Shown: positions 1-12,400 of the stretch, one piece after another
Numbering within the stretch: position 1 is the first letter of the stretch
Layout: each line of letters opens with the position of its first letter
NCBI GenBank assembly: GCA_029891385.1
Contig: CM057234.1
Location: 21,376,350-21,440,349, forward strand
Direction: 5' to 3'
Length of the DNA: 64,000 bases
Source: Erythroxylum novogranatense
Lineage: Eukaryota; Streptophyta; Magnoliopsida; Malpighiales; Erythroxylaceae
Program-made: the position numbers and the translations under genes
The notes under the pieces: model-generated
Seen by the model: the letters and a program-made list of their open reading frames with translations, nothing else
Told to the model about the DNA's origin: nothing
The model's database searches: none

Positions 1-1719
1 CTATTTAACTTCATTTCAATCAACTCATCCACTTAATCATTCACATTACTAAATCAAATTGTCACTCAAGGTTCGGGGTCCAACATATGCCCTATGGAAG
101 TTGGGATGTCGGAGGATGTTTGTTCCAGATCTGCCATTGTAGTAGCGTAAGTCGACTTGCACTCTCAGACAAGTCGACTAGGACATACACAGTAGCATAA
201 GTCGACTAGGATTCTCAGGCAAGTCGATTAGGATCATATATTTTTCCTTCTTTTGCTTATAAATTTTTCGTCCGACATCCGATTGACCTGATTCTTGAGG
301 CATCGGATTCGTAAAATATTTAATTTTATTTTATGAGAAATTGGGAATTTTTGGGCGAAAAATTGACGTGGGTCTGGGTAATGGTTCTTTGGTCACTGTT
401 TTGTTTATTTTTTAACCTATAGAGGCCCGGATTGAGTAATTTCGGTGCCGTTAGATTTCTAATTTTTAGATGGAATGTTTGTGATGGAAATTTTGGATTA
501 AGGCCAGAAATATCATGAACATGCATTGTACACCTTTTAATTGTTACATGTGCATCATTAACTAGTTCTGATTGGACAATTAGTAATGGTTATATTCTCT
601 GATTATGATAGAGGCACATTTGGAGTGTCGACCGACCGACGGTGCAGAGACTTCTCGGCAATAGCTCGGAAGTTATAGGTGAGTAACCTAGATGGTTCTT
701 TCAATTATTATATATCTACTGTGGGGAATAATGGTGGGATTAGTGATTGTGTTTGTTTATGACTGGGTTCCGGACACGGATGGTCCGATGAATTGGGAGA
801 TTTGACATAGAAGTGTCCTTTATATGCTGATTGTCAAATTACTTGCTATTACTGTGCTTTATTGCGTTGCCTCTACTGTGACAGACTGTTTTATATTAAC
901 TGTGATACATTAGGCATATTGCATTTCATACACAAATACATGAACGGATAATAACAGTTGTGACCAAAGTCGCCATTGATACTGAAAAAGAGCCTCGAGC
1001 TCGAAGGGAGATAGTGCACACTCAGAGGGCTCTCCTACTCCCTAGATGCGTCTACTGCCTACTGTTTACTGTTTAAGTGCTCGGTCACAACACTATAATA
1101 AAATGGGAAAGTGTCACATATGCATTGCATACACATTTTGATTGAATACAGTAAATGGGAAAAAGGCAAGAGTGCATTATACAATTGTGATTTGCTTCTT
1201 CTGAACGTGTTATTGTATATACTCTGTAATTTGCTTGAGTGCTGCATGAATTGGGCGAGCCATCGATTATGGTTCCTCACTGAGTTCGCAAACTCATCCA
1301 AAATTGCAATCTATTTTTCAAGATCGAGAGTAGCCTCTTAGCTCCAGAGAGACTGTAGAGCCTTGTAGATTCAGATTGGCGAGAGAAGCTATGGCTCACA
1401 GGTCGGTCAACTGGATTCTTTTGGATGACCTCTAGTTAGGATTGTTGTTTTTGTCTTAGTGTATATAGTAGTTGTGTTAAGTTTTCAGAGGAATGTATAG
1501 ATAAATGATACTAACAGTTTGTAAATTATTGAGTTTGATGAAATGAAATGAAACAAAGTTTGGTTTTTAAAAAAGTCACCAATTACTATTAATGTTTTAT
1601 TATTGTGATGCCATGTAGAGTTTAGAGTTGTTTGTCTGTAGTTCTCTCTTATCGTAGGATATGTACCGAAATGACCTACGAGTGTTTCGGTAGGTACTCT
1701 ACGGTAAGGGGGTGCTACA
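1..1719 (+). mobile_element. 3' part of a gypsy-type LTR (left end outside window)
   Basis: From about 255 to 1719 this aligns by eye with the 3' two fifths of the solo LTR at 9470-13282. Shared blocks are the CCGATTGACCTGATTCTTGA block (from about 279), the splice-donor-like GGTGAGTAACC (678), the GAGCTCGAAGG motif near 1000, the GAGTTCGCAAACTCATCC block near 1281 and the terminal GCTACA. The LTR ends at 1719; the sequence after it matches a different internal position of a related LTR, so this copy lies inside another LTR. The 5' part and left duplication are outside the window. Solo LTR versus full element cannot be decided. Confidence 0.75.
140..235. repeat. Cluster of GTCGACT palindromic motifs in an LTR
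   Basis: Four copies of AAGTCGACT or a one-base variant lie within about 90 bp, centred on the palindrome GTCGAC. They sit just 5' of the conserved CCGATTGACC block of the LTR. The same motif type recurs at 5230-5455. Confidence 0.6.
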
Positions 1720-2420
1720 CTTGGTCACAATAAAATTAAAAAAAATGGAGTCACAATATATATATATATATATATATATCATGTATGTGTTATATGAAGT
1801 ATTGTGAGGAATTTACTGAATTGTGTTGAAATAGTAATATAAAATATTTGTGTTTCCAATGTGTTTGTTAAAATGTGAGATAAGTATACTGTGATAATTG
1901 GGATTTGATTTTTAAATAATGTGATGTGTTTAAGAACTTGGATTATATATGTTTGTGATATTGTATCCTGACTTGAGTGAACATATCAATGATGGTTCAC
2001 TTACTGAGTTCACAAACTTATCAAAATTGCTTCGTTGATTTTCAGGTACCAAGACAACCTATTTTCTAAGACAATTTAGTAGCAACCTAGCATTGTTCAT
2101 TTTGGAACCAAGAATGGCTCAAAGGTCTATTCAACTGATATTGAAATTTCTAGATAAAATATTTTAGGCTAGTCCCTTGTCTGATGTTGTGCAGATTGTA
2201 TAGAGTTACAAACTTTGACATGTCATGTATTGTATAAATAGGAGTTATGAGTGTAATAACACAATGAATATTTATGTTTATTAATCAAATGCAAGGAATG
2301 TAATGAAAATGTATGCTTATAATCATGAATGAAATGAGAGAACATAGTTTTTCTGACATGTTTATAATCTATATGATGCCACGATAAGTGATGTGACAGC
2401 TTTAACATGTCATTTTCATA
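1720..2420 (+). mobile_element. Remnant of the older host LTR
   Basis: Sequence from 1720 matches the GGTCACAAT...AAAATTAAAAAAAATGGAGTCACA part of related LTRs (compare 8615-8660), interrupted there by the LTR ending at 1719. Further matches are TGATGGTTCACTTACTGAGTT near 1990 and the GGCTCAAAGGTC block near 2115. Divergence is much higher than between the other LTR copies, so this is an old copy. The right end is uncertain. Confidence 0.55.
1756..1779. repeat. (AT)12 microsatellite
   Basis: An uninterrupted AT dinucleotide run of 24 bp lies inside the old LTR remnant. Confidence 0.9.
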
Positions 2421-3584
2421 GGGTATATGCTCAAATGTTCACTAGAATGTTGGTTATGTGCTTTATAGAATTGGGATGTTAAAATGATCATGGTCTGGTC
2501 TACCACGATTGTGATAGAAAGGAAAATCAAGTGCCAGGATCATGGCACTATGGGTCATGATCATGGCCTGTGTAAGGATAGATGCCAACAACCTTCTGGA
2601 TTTAGGATTTTGAGGGATTTTTGAACTCGAAAAAACCCTAAGATTGTCTAGAATATAAAAGAGTATAAAAAGTATAAATAACAAACCCTAAGAGAGCTCT
2701 CCAATTTGTCACTTTTAGGAAAACTCTAAGAAGAGAGAAGAAAAAGAGAGAGAAGAGGAAGAAGAGGAGAGAGGAGCCAATTTCCACTACTATTATTTTC
2801 TCGAGGCATTTTTAAAAATTATTTCATTCATCTTTGTGTTATTTTTCTTTGAATGTTGAGATGGATATGAATATGTTGATGGATTTGGGTTTGATCATGG
2901 TGTTCTAATTTTCTTTAGGGATTTTAACTTGATTTAATGTTAATCTAGTTATTTTGTGTTTAATCATTTGGATTTTGTGAATAATAGTTGTAACTTTATG
3001 CTTTGATAATAAATTGAGAGGGTGAAACGAATACAAAATGATTGGATTGGGTTAATGAGGGTTAAACGATCAAATAGATCACATAATTAATTAAATCGAT
3101 TATTATACGAAGAGAGATCTCATGTGAGACCCTGTTGTTCTTTAGAAAGCTCAAGAACTTATTAGGGTTAGAGCTGTTTGTAATTGAGAGATTAAATATT
3201 CAGTATTTAATCTAATTAGGGATTATTGCGATTATAACTTTATAGAGAGTAATCCTCCCTTTGATAGTCTAGAGTCGACACCTCATTAATGCGTAAATGA
3301 CTAGGTTGGTATTAATGATAAAGAAAATCCCCTTTTTTCATAATTTGAAACTTCTTCTTATATGATTTCTCATTGTGAATTTGGTATAGCTCAATTTAAT
3401 ATCTTTTTTTTAATTTACAAATTAATTTTCTGTCAATTATCTTCACATATTTACTTTTCTATCTATTTTTTATTTTCTTTTTTATAAATCTTAGCACCTT
3501 AGATAACTTAGAATTGAATTAGTTCACCACTCCTCAAGGGATTGAAACCTCACATACTACATCCATAACCTGTGCGCTTGCAGC
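2421..3584. other. Unassigned AT-rich stretch, possible LTR or leader debris
   Basis: No coding region is recognisable. At 2483-2575 there are short palindromes, including CATGATCATG (2556-2565) and a GTGCCA/TGGCAC pair (2531-2548). A purine-rich GA tract follows at about 2727-2785. The palindromes resemble the patches seen in nearby LTRs, so this may be part of another decayed LTR, but no boundaries were found. Confidence 0.4.
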
Positions 3585-4262
3585 ATTTTGAGGGCTTATA
3601 AATCGTAAAAATTTACCTATCATCATATATCCATCTAAATTTAGTATAATCATCAATAAATGTAATGCAATGTAGTACTTACTACCATTTAAATATGGTG
3701 TTTTCTAGGGTCCACCAATATCTGTGTTCACAAGTTGCAATTTATGTGTTGCTCTCTAAACTGAATGAGGGAAGGGCCTTTTAACTTGTTTACCATATTG
3801 AAAAGCCACATAACTAGTTATCTTATATTCCATTATAGACACATCTTTCACCAAATTATGTTCTACATATAGAGAAGTCCGACATGATGGAAGTCTAGCC
3901 TTTTATACTATAGCTCTGCACTACTTATAGTATTTTAAAATGCTATGTGCTCTTCCTCCATTAGATTTAATGCAGTGCTTTTTACTCTCATTTTTACCTT
4001 AAATAAAGTTGTCCCTTTTATGCCTTTAAATAGACAACATTTGTCTTTAAATATGACTTTGAAGCCTTTTTCAATTAGCTGTTCAATATTGAGCAAGTTT
4101 TAATCAATGTCAGGCACATATACTACTTCAAAAATATACTTCAAACCTGTCAAGCTTTCCATGGTGATAGTTCATTTGCCTTTAACCAAAATAAATTCAC
4201 TATTTCCAAATCTTACTATGTAGATCACTATTTTATCCAGCTTTTTTCATTGATCATGTGTG
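3585..4262 (-). pseudogene. Ty1/copia pol relic (pre-integrase and integrase region)
   Basis: Read on the minus strand with stops ignored, this gives the characteristic copia order. First is the segment before the zinc finger, with EFILVKGK, ITMESLTGLKYI and VYVPDI followed by NLLNIEQLIEKGFKV. Next is the pre-integrase region with NLMEEEHIAF and a degenerate tryptophan-histidine box. Last is the integrase core start with GKQVKRPFP, LQLVNTDIGGP and SKYYIAFIDDYTKFRWIY. Several nonsense codons and frameshifts break it. Gag, most of the protease and the reverse transcriptase are missing. The element was inserted on the minus strand, so its 5' side lies to the right. Confidence 0.85.
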
Positions 4263-4619
4263 ATAAATGTAAATTGCATAGTTTTTTATGGCATAGTTTG
4301 ATATGTGTTTAGCTATTAATTCAATCAGTTAGTATATGTTTAGGCTAAAATTGTGTTAGTTTGTTAATTATTTGTGTTTTAAGTGTTTTAAAGGTTAGTA
4401 CAAGCTTTTAATCTTAAATATTATGTTTTTGAGGTACCTTAATATGTTTACTAATTTTTTAAGGTCAATATATAAAAATGTAGATGTTTTAGAGGACTTT
4501 TGGACTGAAATAATGGCTTACAATGTTGGACCCCGTTTCTGGAGCCCAACATTAGAAGTCATAAAATGTGAGCAAACTCATTTTTCTATTTCAGAATAGA
4601 TTTTGGGAAACTTCTGTAA
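4263..4619. other. Spacer between copia relic and LTR-like sequence
   Basis: No gene is seen. A TGTTGGACCCCG...GAGCCCAACA imperfect inverted pair lies at about 4524-4552. It resembles the start of the gypsy LTR at 23344 (minus) but has no supporting context. Confidence 0.35.
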
Positions 4620-5598
4620 ACGATCTAGAAGGGGGGTTGAATAGATCTTTGAACCTTTTTCGTAAAGTTCTACAAAAACCAGAAGTTAATACACACAAAG
4701 CAATTAAATAAATTTAAATGCAAAGAGTAGGGAAGAGAGGCAAACACTATTTTTATAGAGGTTTAGTGCTAAGACCTATGTCCTCTACCTAAGCTCCCAC
4801 TTAGGATTTTGTCAAAACACTTTACTACACACTTTTTAGTTTAGTGTGAACTTTTCAATACAACTTGACTTTCGGCTCAAGCTACGCCTCACAACCGATT
4901 TGTTTTCTGGCACAAATCCTACATCATAAGTGATTTTCCACCAATCACTCAACTCACAATAATAACAATGATAAACATGAAGTAACAATGCTCAGTATAG
5001 ATTTAGAACAAGATAAGAGCAATTGAGAGCAAATTAGTAACAATAGTTGTATGCTTTTGCTTTTGGACAAGTTTACTCAATCATTTGATCTTCCTCTATT
5101 TATTTGTAGACTTCCAGATGAATATAGTCGTTGGAGATCTTTTTCTAGCTGTTGCTGATTGCTCATAGACGTTACGAAATGATTTCCTTTCCATTTGTGA
5201 TTGATCCAGACAAATTTTGTTCAGCTCTACCTGATAGTCGACTAATTGAGGTGTTATAGTCGACTAGTGCCAACGTTTTTCCATGCAGGTTTCATCTCCG
5301 CTCTTCGAATAATCGACTAATGTAATGATAGTCGACTAGTGCACCTATCCAGCTGATTAATAGTCGACTTGTCACATGTTGGTCGACTTGTTTCATGCCC
5401 CATCTGGCATATCTTAATTTAATAGTCGACTTGTGATATGCTAGTCGACTAATGCTTACTCCAACGGATAGATTTAACAAAATCTTCCCATAATCTTCAT
5501 GTTTGAATGTTTCTAACACGTTGAAAATAATTTCCATCTTAATTTCACAATGGTTTATCTCTTGCCCATCAAAGATTAATGTTGTCTTGATTTTGCAC
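4620..5598 (-). mobile_element. Candidate 3' part of a copia 5' LTR, split by the LARD-like element
   Basis: The segment begins with a CTAGAAGGGGGGTTGAATAG tract, a type often found near LTR ends of copia elements, and holds a dense cluster of palindromes. It stops at the left target-site duplication of the giant-LTR element. The sequence resuming at 20538 runs to a clean ...GATCCAACA end at 20657, which read on the minus strand starts TGTTGGATC like an LTR. Together they would form an LTR of about 1.1 kb upstream (minus-strand sense) of the copia pol relic. No PBS was found, so this is an inference. Confidence 0.45.
5230..5455. repeat. Cluster of TAGTCGACTA palindromes
   Basis: The perfect 10-bp palindrome TAGTCGACTA occurs at 5235-5244, 5257-5266 and 5329-5338. 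At least five one- or two-base variants (TAGTCGACTT, GGTCGACTTG and similar) follow up to about 5453. Spacing is irregular. Confidence 0.8.
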
Positions 5599-8500
5599 TG
5601 TAACATCCCACCCTCGGCAGGAAGGGTAAAATAGTAAATTTGGCACAGGATGAGATGGATTGGAATGATTTAGGACGGTTCATGCATAATAGGATTGGTA
5701 CACAGTATCATTTGTGCACATGAAAGTACTGCACATGCATACATGACATTCCCGATATTTGGGCCTAAACGGCATTTTATTGTGATTAACGTGGTTATTG
5801 TGTGTGGAAAATTATTTTGAGTGCGCCATTGAGTGTTTTATATTTTAAGGGATTTTTAGGAATTTTTCTGGAATTTTTCGGAAGAAAATTCTCGAACCGA
5901 AAAAATCGTCAAGCGACGAACCGGTTGATTTTCGGTAGCGAAAATTTTTATCCAATGGCACTGTAATATTGGTTATATTATTTTGGGATTGAAATTAGGG
6001 CCATTGGACTAGAATGGGTCAAATTACATTAGGATTCCTATTTATTAATTTGTTTTTAGCCTATTTTGTCTTTTTTCCTTAGAATTGCCACTTGTCCTCA
6101 TGAATAAATGCTTTTGTCTTATGCTACTTGCTTCCTCTCTCGTTGTTGTCTTAATTAAAGCATGAAAAATCAAGTTTCCTTGCTTTCTTATTCAACCATC
6201 CGAAAACCCTCTTCATTTGTTCCTCTCATCATCGATTTTCTTCTTCCTCTCTCAAACCTCCCTCCAAACCTTAAGAGCTCCTTCATGAAATCAAGTTATT
6301 TTCTTGCAATGGAGAACTTGCCCTTGCTTGGTGTTAGGAGAAGTTGTTAGAGAGGGTAGGAAGCAAAGATTTGAAAGGAAGTGAAGATTGGAAGTTTAAG
6401 TAGGTAAGGTTTGAAGTTAGTTTTAATTAAGCTTTAATTATGTAGTATTGAATCATGGTTGTTAGATGTATTTAATTGGAGTTATGGTGCATTTATTATG
6501 AGTATTGATGCATGAATTTGATGAGAATTATAGGTGGAATTGTTGGGTATAAGGGTATGTTATGTACAGCTTGATGAAGTAGTAGGATTGAATGAATGTT
6601 TAGCTTGAATTTGGATTGAATATTGATGACTAATCTTGCATATAACGTAAGAGTTTCATGCTACCAAATTGTGACTATTAGCCCTAGTGAATGTATGAAT
6701 GTTGTAGGGACTGATTTTGTGCTCATTTGGATGCTTAGTGATGTGTTATTGGCATTGGAAATGATAGAAGCTAAGTTTAGTACCAAAGCTGGAAATTTTG
6801 GTTTTAACTGATTACACTGTTTTGAGCATAACTCATTGTTTAGGTATGCAAATGAGGCAAGGTTTGTGCCAAAGTAAACTTTGGTTTGTTGACTACATTT
6901 TTGTGTGAAATAGGTGTTGTCCAATTTTAGCTTTAAGAGGGTGAAATTTAGCATGGAAAGTTACTGCTGATGGCTGGAATGAACAGTATCCAGATTGATG
7001 ACCTGATTGTGTTGATGATTTTTCTAAATTAATTGAGATGGAATTAGGGAAAATGGTCTAAATGAAATTTGAATCTTATTAAGTTATCTTTCCATTCCCA
7101 CTGATTGTGAAATTTTTATATCTTTATATTGGGAGATATGCACTGTGGAATATGGACTGATTTTGAACAATTTGGTGAAACCTAGACTAAGAGTGGATTT
7201 GGTGCACATTCTGATTAGAAGCAATTTTAGAAATTTTTTTAAATTGAATTGGCTTGAGTGATCTTCTAGAGAGTTGTAGAGGAAGAAATTATCTTGAAAA
7301 TGGTATATAGAATTTAATTGTTGGAGATCATATGTGGGAGTAATGAATTTTCAAAATCTGTACCTGCATGAGGTTATAGACTGCTGCCCTGATCAGTAAC
7401 TTGTATGAAAGTTTTAAGCTTGTTAGAGATGGAATTGGCTTTGAGGCCCTTCATGAGAAGTGTAGCATTATGTTTGATCTTTCCATAGGTATAAAGTATG
7501 CATTTATTTGACATTTTTGCAAGGAGATATACTGTTTAGAACATTACTGTCCAGATTGAGTACTTGCAGGGGCAGCAGCATTCACTGAATTGTTTGACCT
7601 AATTAACCATTGAATTTGATTTCATATTGTTCATGAAAGTTGTAGATCACAATGTGATCTTTCTGAGCATATTTATTGTGTAATTTTTTACTGAAGATAA
7701 TGGAAGTTACTGAATTTACCAAGTACTGTTCTGTTTTGATAGGTTTTGAATGACAGAAGTTTCATTTGAATTTTGACACTCTTAGGGGTAAATTTGATTT
7801 TTGTGTTCTTTTGCTCATATCTTTTCCGTCCGACGTCCGATTGACCTGATTCTTAAGGCATCGGATTCACTGGATATTTAATTTCATTTTCTGAGATATT
7901 GGGGACTTTCAGACGAGAATTGACGTGGGTCCAGGTAACGGAGTCTTTAATCACTGTTTTATTTAATTGAGGACCTATAGAGGTCCGAATTGAGTTCCGT
8001 CAGCGTCATTAGCTTTCTAATTTTTAAACGGATTATAGAATGGAAAAAAATGGGATTAGGGCTGGGAATTCATGAACATGCATTATACACCTACATGTGC
8101 ATCATTAACGAATTCAGATTGGATAATTAGTGATCGTTTTCTTCTTTGATTCTTATAGAGGCCCAATTGGAGCGTCGTTCGATCGACGTAGCAGAGACTT
8201 CCCGACATTAGCTCGGAAGTGATAGGTGAGTAACCTAGGTGATTATCTCAATCTATGTGTTTAATATGACTTGATTGCCCTACGGGGATTACTGTGACTG
8301 TGAATTATAGGCTGTAATTGTAAATTATGGACTGTGACTTGTGCATACTGACTGTTAAATGATTGTGCTTGAATGATTAACTGTTTATGAGATGTGTAAC
8401 TGGGCATATGCATTCATACACCGATGCATAAATTGATAAAGGAAAATTGTGAACTGAGTCGCCATCGACATCGACGCATCTGCGAGCTTGAGCTCGAAGG

Positions 8501-9327
8501 AGTCTACTCCTAGACGCCACGCGTCCATCGGTAATCTTGAAAAAGAACTTCAAGCTCGAAGGAAGTTCTACTTCCTAGACGCTAAGCGTCCACTGTTTAC
8601 TGTTTATGCGCTCGGTCACAATTCTGAAATAAAACTGAAAAAAGGGTCACATGTGCATTGCATACTATACTGAATGCTTGAAATAGCTTTTGCTCTACAT
8701 GACTATATGACTGCTGTGTTGTGATTGCCTATACTGACTCTGACTGTCTTATTTTTCTGTGGCTATAATACTGACTGTGAAATTGACTGTATAATTGACT
8801 GTGTAATATTGACTGTATTATCATTACTAAGACTGTTTTATTACTGTAATTTGTTATATGATGCATGAATTGGGAGAACCATCGATGATGGTTCTTCATT
8901 GAGTTCGCAAACTCATCCAAAATTGCAATCTATTTTTAGGACTAGAAGAGTACCCCGTTTGACACGGGAGTATACCTACTGGGTGCAAGTTGAGATAGAG
9001 GTCGGGATCAGTTCGCATCTGCATTAGTATTTCTTAATGTTGTATTCCGCAATCTTTGTAAACTGATTAGTATGTGAACTGTTTGGTTACTGTAAAATAT
9101 TGCTAAATGATAGTAATAATTATCCTTGCAAAGATTTTCTCATTTACTACTTATTACGTGTGATTGTGTATTAACGGAAACTATTTCCTTTTAACGTGGA
9201 ATGATTGGTTCAAAAAAAATGTATACTGAGTTTTAACTGATTGATGTAGTACGCCACCCTTGCGGGGCACGAACTCGGATATCACCAACGATATCGGGTT
9301 CGGGTCACTCGGGAGTGGGGTGTTACA
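5599..9327 (+). repeat. 5' LTR of the LARD-like element
   Basis: The LTR runs from TGTAACATCCC to GTGTTACA. By-eye comparison of several hundred bases with the 3' LTR shows roughly 5 percent difference, mostly transitions. Inside are four degenerate modules with a GAAAGTTGTAG-like core at 7061, 7271, 7451 and 7631, the CCGATTGACCTGATTCTTAA block (7840), a GGTGAGTAACC donor-like site (8225) and a TATTTTTAG acceptor-like site (8938-8939). A 62-codon reading frame at 6162-6350 is present in both LTRs but has no other support. Confidence 0.9.
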
Positions 9328-9333
9328 TTTCGA

Positions 9334-9345
9334 TGGTATCAGAGC
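9334..9345 (+). other. Primer binding site (tRNA-iMet type)
   Basis: TGGTATCAGAGC lies six bases after the 5' LTR end. It is the usual plant PBS complementary to the 3' end of initiator methionine tRNA. Confidence 0.92.
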
Positions 9346-9469
9346 CCAACAATACGAATGTATCTGGGCACAGTCTAAAACATAGGTCAAGTTGCATGCA
9401 TTTGAGTTGTGTCGTTGCAGACCGTGGTAACTGATCCCTAGTCTGAGTCGCACGAGGATAAATCCTACG

Positions 9470-12400
9470 TGTAACATCCCCTCTCCTATAGGAAAAGGGT
9501 ATTTTGGTAATTAGGACGGGTTCGGGATATTAAATTATATCTCGGCATGCGCATACAGCATATAGCCTTTCTGATTACTGATTGGTTGCACATGCACACA
9601 GTATACATGCATGCATGACATTTTCCGGCTTAGGTTTTAAATTAAACTTCTGTGTGAAATTAATGGAGTAATTGAGTTTGGAAAAATTATTTGAAGTACG
9701 TCATAAATTGTTTTACATTTTTAGAAATTTTTAGGAATTTTTCTGGATTTTTCCGGAGACAATTCCCGGATCGGAAAAATCGCCATTTGGCGAACCGGTC
9801 GATTCTCGGTAGCAAAAATCGCTACCCACTGGTACTGTAATATTGGGTATATTATTTTGGGACTGAAAGTAGGGTCATTGGAGTTAAATGGAGTAAAATT
9901 TTGGACTGGATTAAACAAATACTACTTTGACTTTTCTTTAAATTGAAAGCCAATCACAATTTGCCATTTAAAAGGTCACATTAAATGCACCCTCTCATTG
10001 TTCTCGGATGAGTGTGTTTAAAGGAAGGAAGATGAATTGTTTTAAGGCTTTTGGTTTTTAAACTCATCCGAAACTCCACTCTTCCTTACAAACCATCGAA
10101 ATTTTACTCTTCTCTCAACTTTCTCCATAACTTCAAGCTACTATCTCTTAATCCATCAAAGCTAGATGATGAGTATTGTGCATACTTGAGAAGGGAAGGA
10201 GGTTGGTACCTTGGTGTAGGAGTTAGAAGTTGGTTATTGAAGCTTTGAAGGAGGTTTTGTATTAGGTAAGTTTTCACTTAAGGTTTGAGTTTTAAATGAG
10301 ATTTGCATATGGAATTAAATGCCATGATAGTGAGGAGTGATTAATAAAAGGTTTAAAGCATGTATTAGGTTCATGTAGGCATTAAAGTGATGATTATTAT
10401 GATTTGAAGAAATGGGTATGAAGCTAGGTGAAGATGTATTGAAATTAATGATATGGTTTGATTTTGAGTTGAGTATGGATGATTATTTGAGTATATGAAT
10501 GCTGCCAATTTTTCAGTATTAGCCCTAGTATATGCATGACTGTAGTAATATTTAATTTGTATTTAATTGGATGTCTAGTGATGTGAAAAAGGCATTGGAA
10601 ATGATAGATCTAAGGTTAACACTAAATCTGGAAAGTTAGAGTTGAAATTGATGTTACTGACTTATTCATAATTTATTGTGTAGTAATGCAAATGGGGTAA
10701 AGTTAGTGGCTACTGAAACTTTGGGATGTTGGCTTCAATTTAGCGTGAAATAGGTGTTGTTAAATTTCAATGTTAGAAGGGTGAATTTTTGAATGGAAAG
10801 TTACTGTTCCATTGCCTATGAACAGTAACTGAAACCACAACATATGAACTTTGCTGATTTTTCTGAATTAATTGAGATGGAATTAGGGAGAATGGTCTTC
10901 ATGAAAGTTGTAGTTTATTTAATTATCTTTCCATTGCTACTGATCTTGCTATTTTTAGAGTTGTATATTGGGAGATATGAACTGATTACTATTGACTGGT
11001 TTTGAGCATTTTGATGAAACCTAGCTTAAGTGTGATTTTGTGAGTTTTCGGATTGGAGGCAATTTTAACATTTTATGTGGACTGAATTGGTGTGAGTGAG
11101 CTTCTGAAGAATTGTAGAGGAAGAGATTACCTTGAAATTGATATATGGTGTGTAATTTTTAGAAGTTAGAATTGGGAGTTATGATTTTTCAAAAATTGAC
11201 CCTACATTAGGTTATGAATGGCTGATCATAACAGTAGCTTCTATAACAGTTTTGAAATTGATAGAGATCTAATTGGATGATGAGTGCTTCATGAAAATTG
11301 AAGTTTGAGATGTTATCTTTTCAGGGATATAAAGTTCGGATTTTAATGACTTGTATACAGGGAGTTATGCTTGTTATAAGGTTACTGCCCAAATTGGAGG
11401 ATTTCAGGGACAGTAACATTAGATGAGTTAATTGACTTGTTTAGCAATAGAATTTGATTTTGGATTGTTCATGAAAGTTGTTGAGGACATTGTTAGCTTA
11501 TTGACCATATTTTTGTGGTAATTTATTACTGAAGAATCAGTGAGTTATGAAATTGCCACTGTACTGCCCTGTGTTGAGGGAAATTGAGTAGGCAGTAGGT
11601 TTGATGGAGTTTTTGACACCCTTAGGGTTGGAATTGATTTTTATAGTCTTCTTGAGAATTGTAGAGTTTTTCATAAGCTTTCCAACAAGGTATAGTTTGC
11701 ATTTTTCAGAAATGTGTAGAAAGAGTTATGGGTGTTGGAAGTTTGGTTGGAAATCAGAAAATAAAAGGGGGAAATAAGGGTTTATCTAAAAATATAAATT
11801 GTTGAGTTTTGGGTTCTTTCGTGAATAACTTTTCCGTCCGACGTCCGATTGACCTGATTCTTGAGGCATCGGATTCATCGAATATTTAATTTCATTTTCT
11901 GAGAGATTCAGGATTTTTAGACGGGAATTTGACGTAGCCCCGGGTAACGGAACGGTGAATCACTGTTTTATTTAAATGGGGACCTATAGAGGTCCGAATT
12001 GCGCACCGTCAGCGCTAATGGATTTCTAATTTTTGATAGAATTTTATTTTGGGAAAATATTGGATTAAGTCCGGGAATGCCATGAACATGCATTATACAT
12101 ATTTTACTGATTTCATGTGCATTGTTTAGTCATTTATACCAATGGTAATGGTTATTCATTTAACTTGCTATAGAGGCTCAAGTGGACCGTCGTTCCACGG
12201 ACTTGGCAGAGACTTCCCGGCACTAGCGTGGAAGTTATTAGGTGAGTAACCTAGTTGGTTATTCCAATCTATGTGATTATAACTGTGATTTGATTGCCCT
12301 ACGGGGATTACGTGGATTATAACTGTGATTTGATTGCCCTATGGGGATTACGTGGATTATATGTGGCATTACTGACTGTGCTTTACATGAGGCAACTGTC

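Noticed and set aside
6162..6350. A 62-codon frame present in both LARD LTRs (also at 17375-17563)
   Set aside because: Presence in both LTRs is simply LTR duplication. No start context or homology, and the solo LTR relative has a different frame there.
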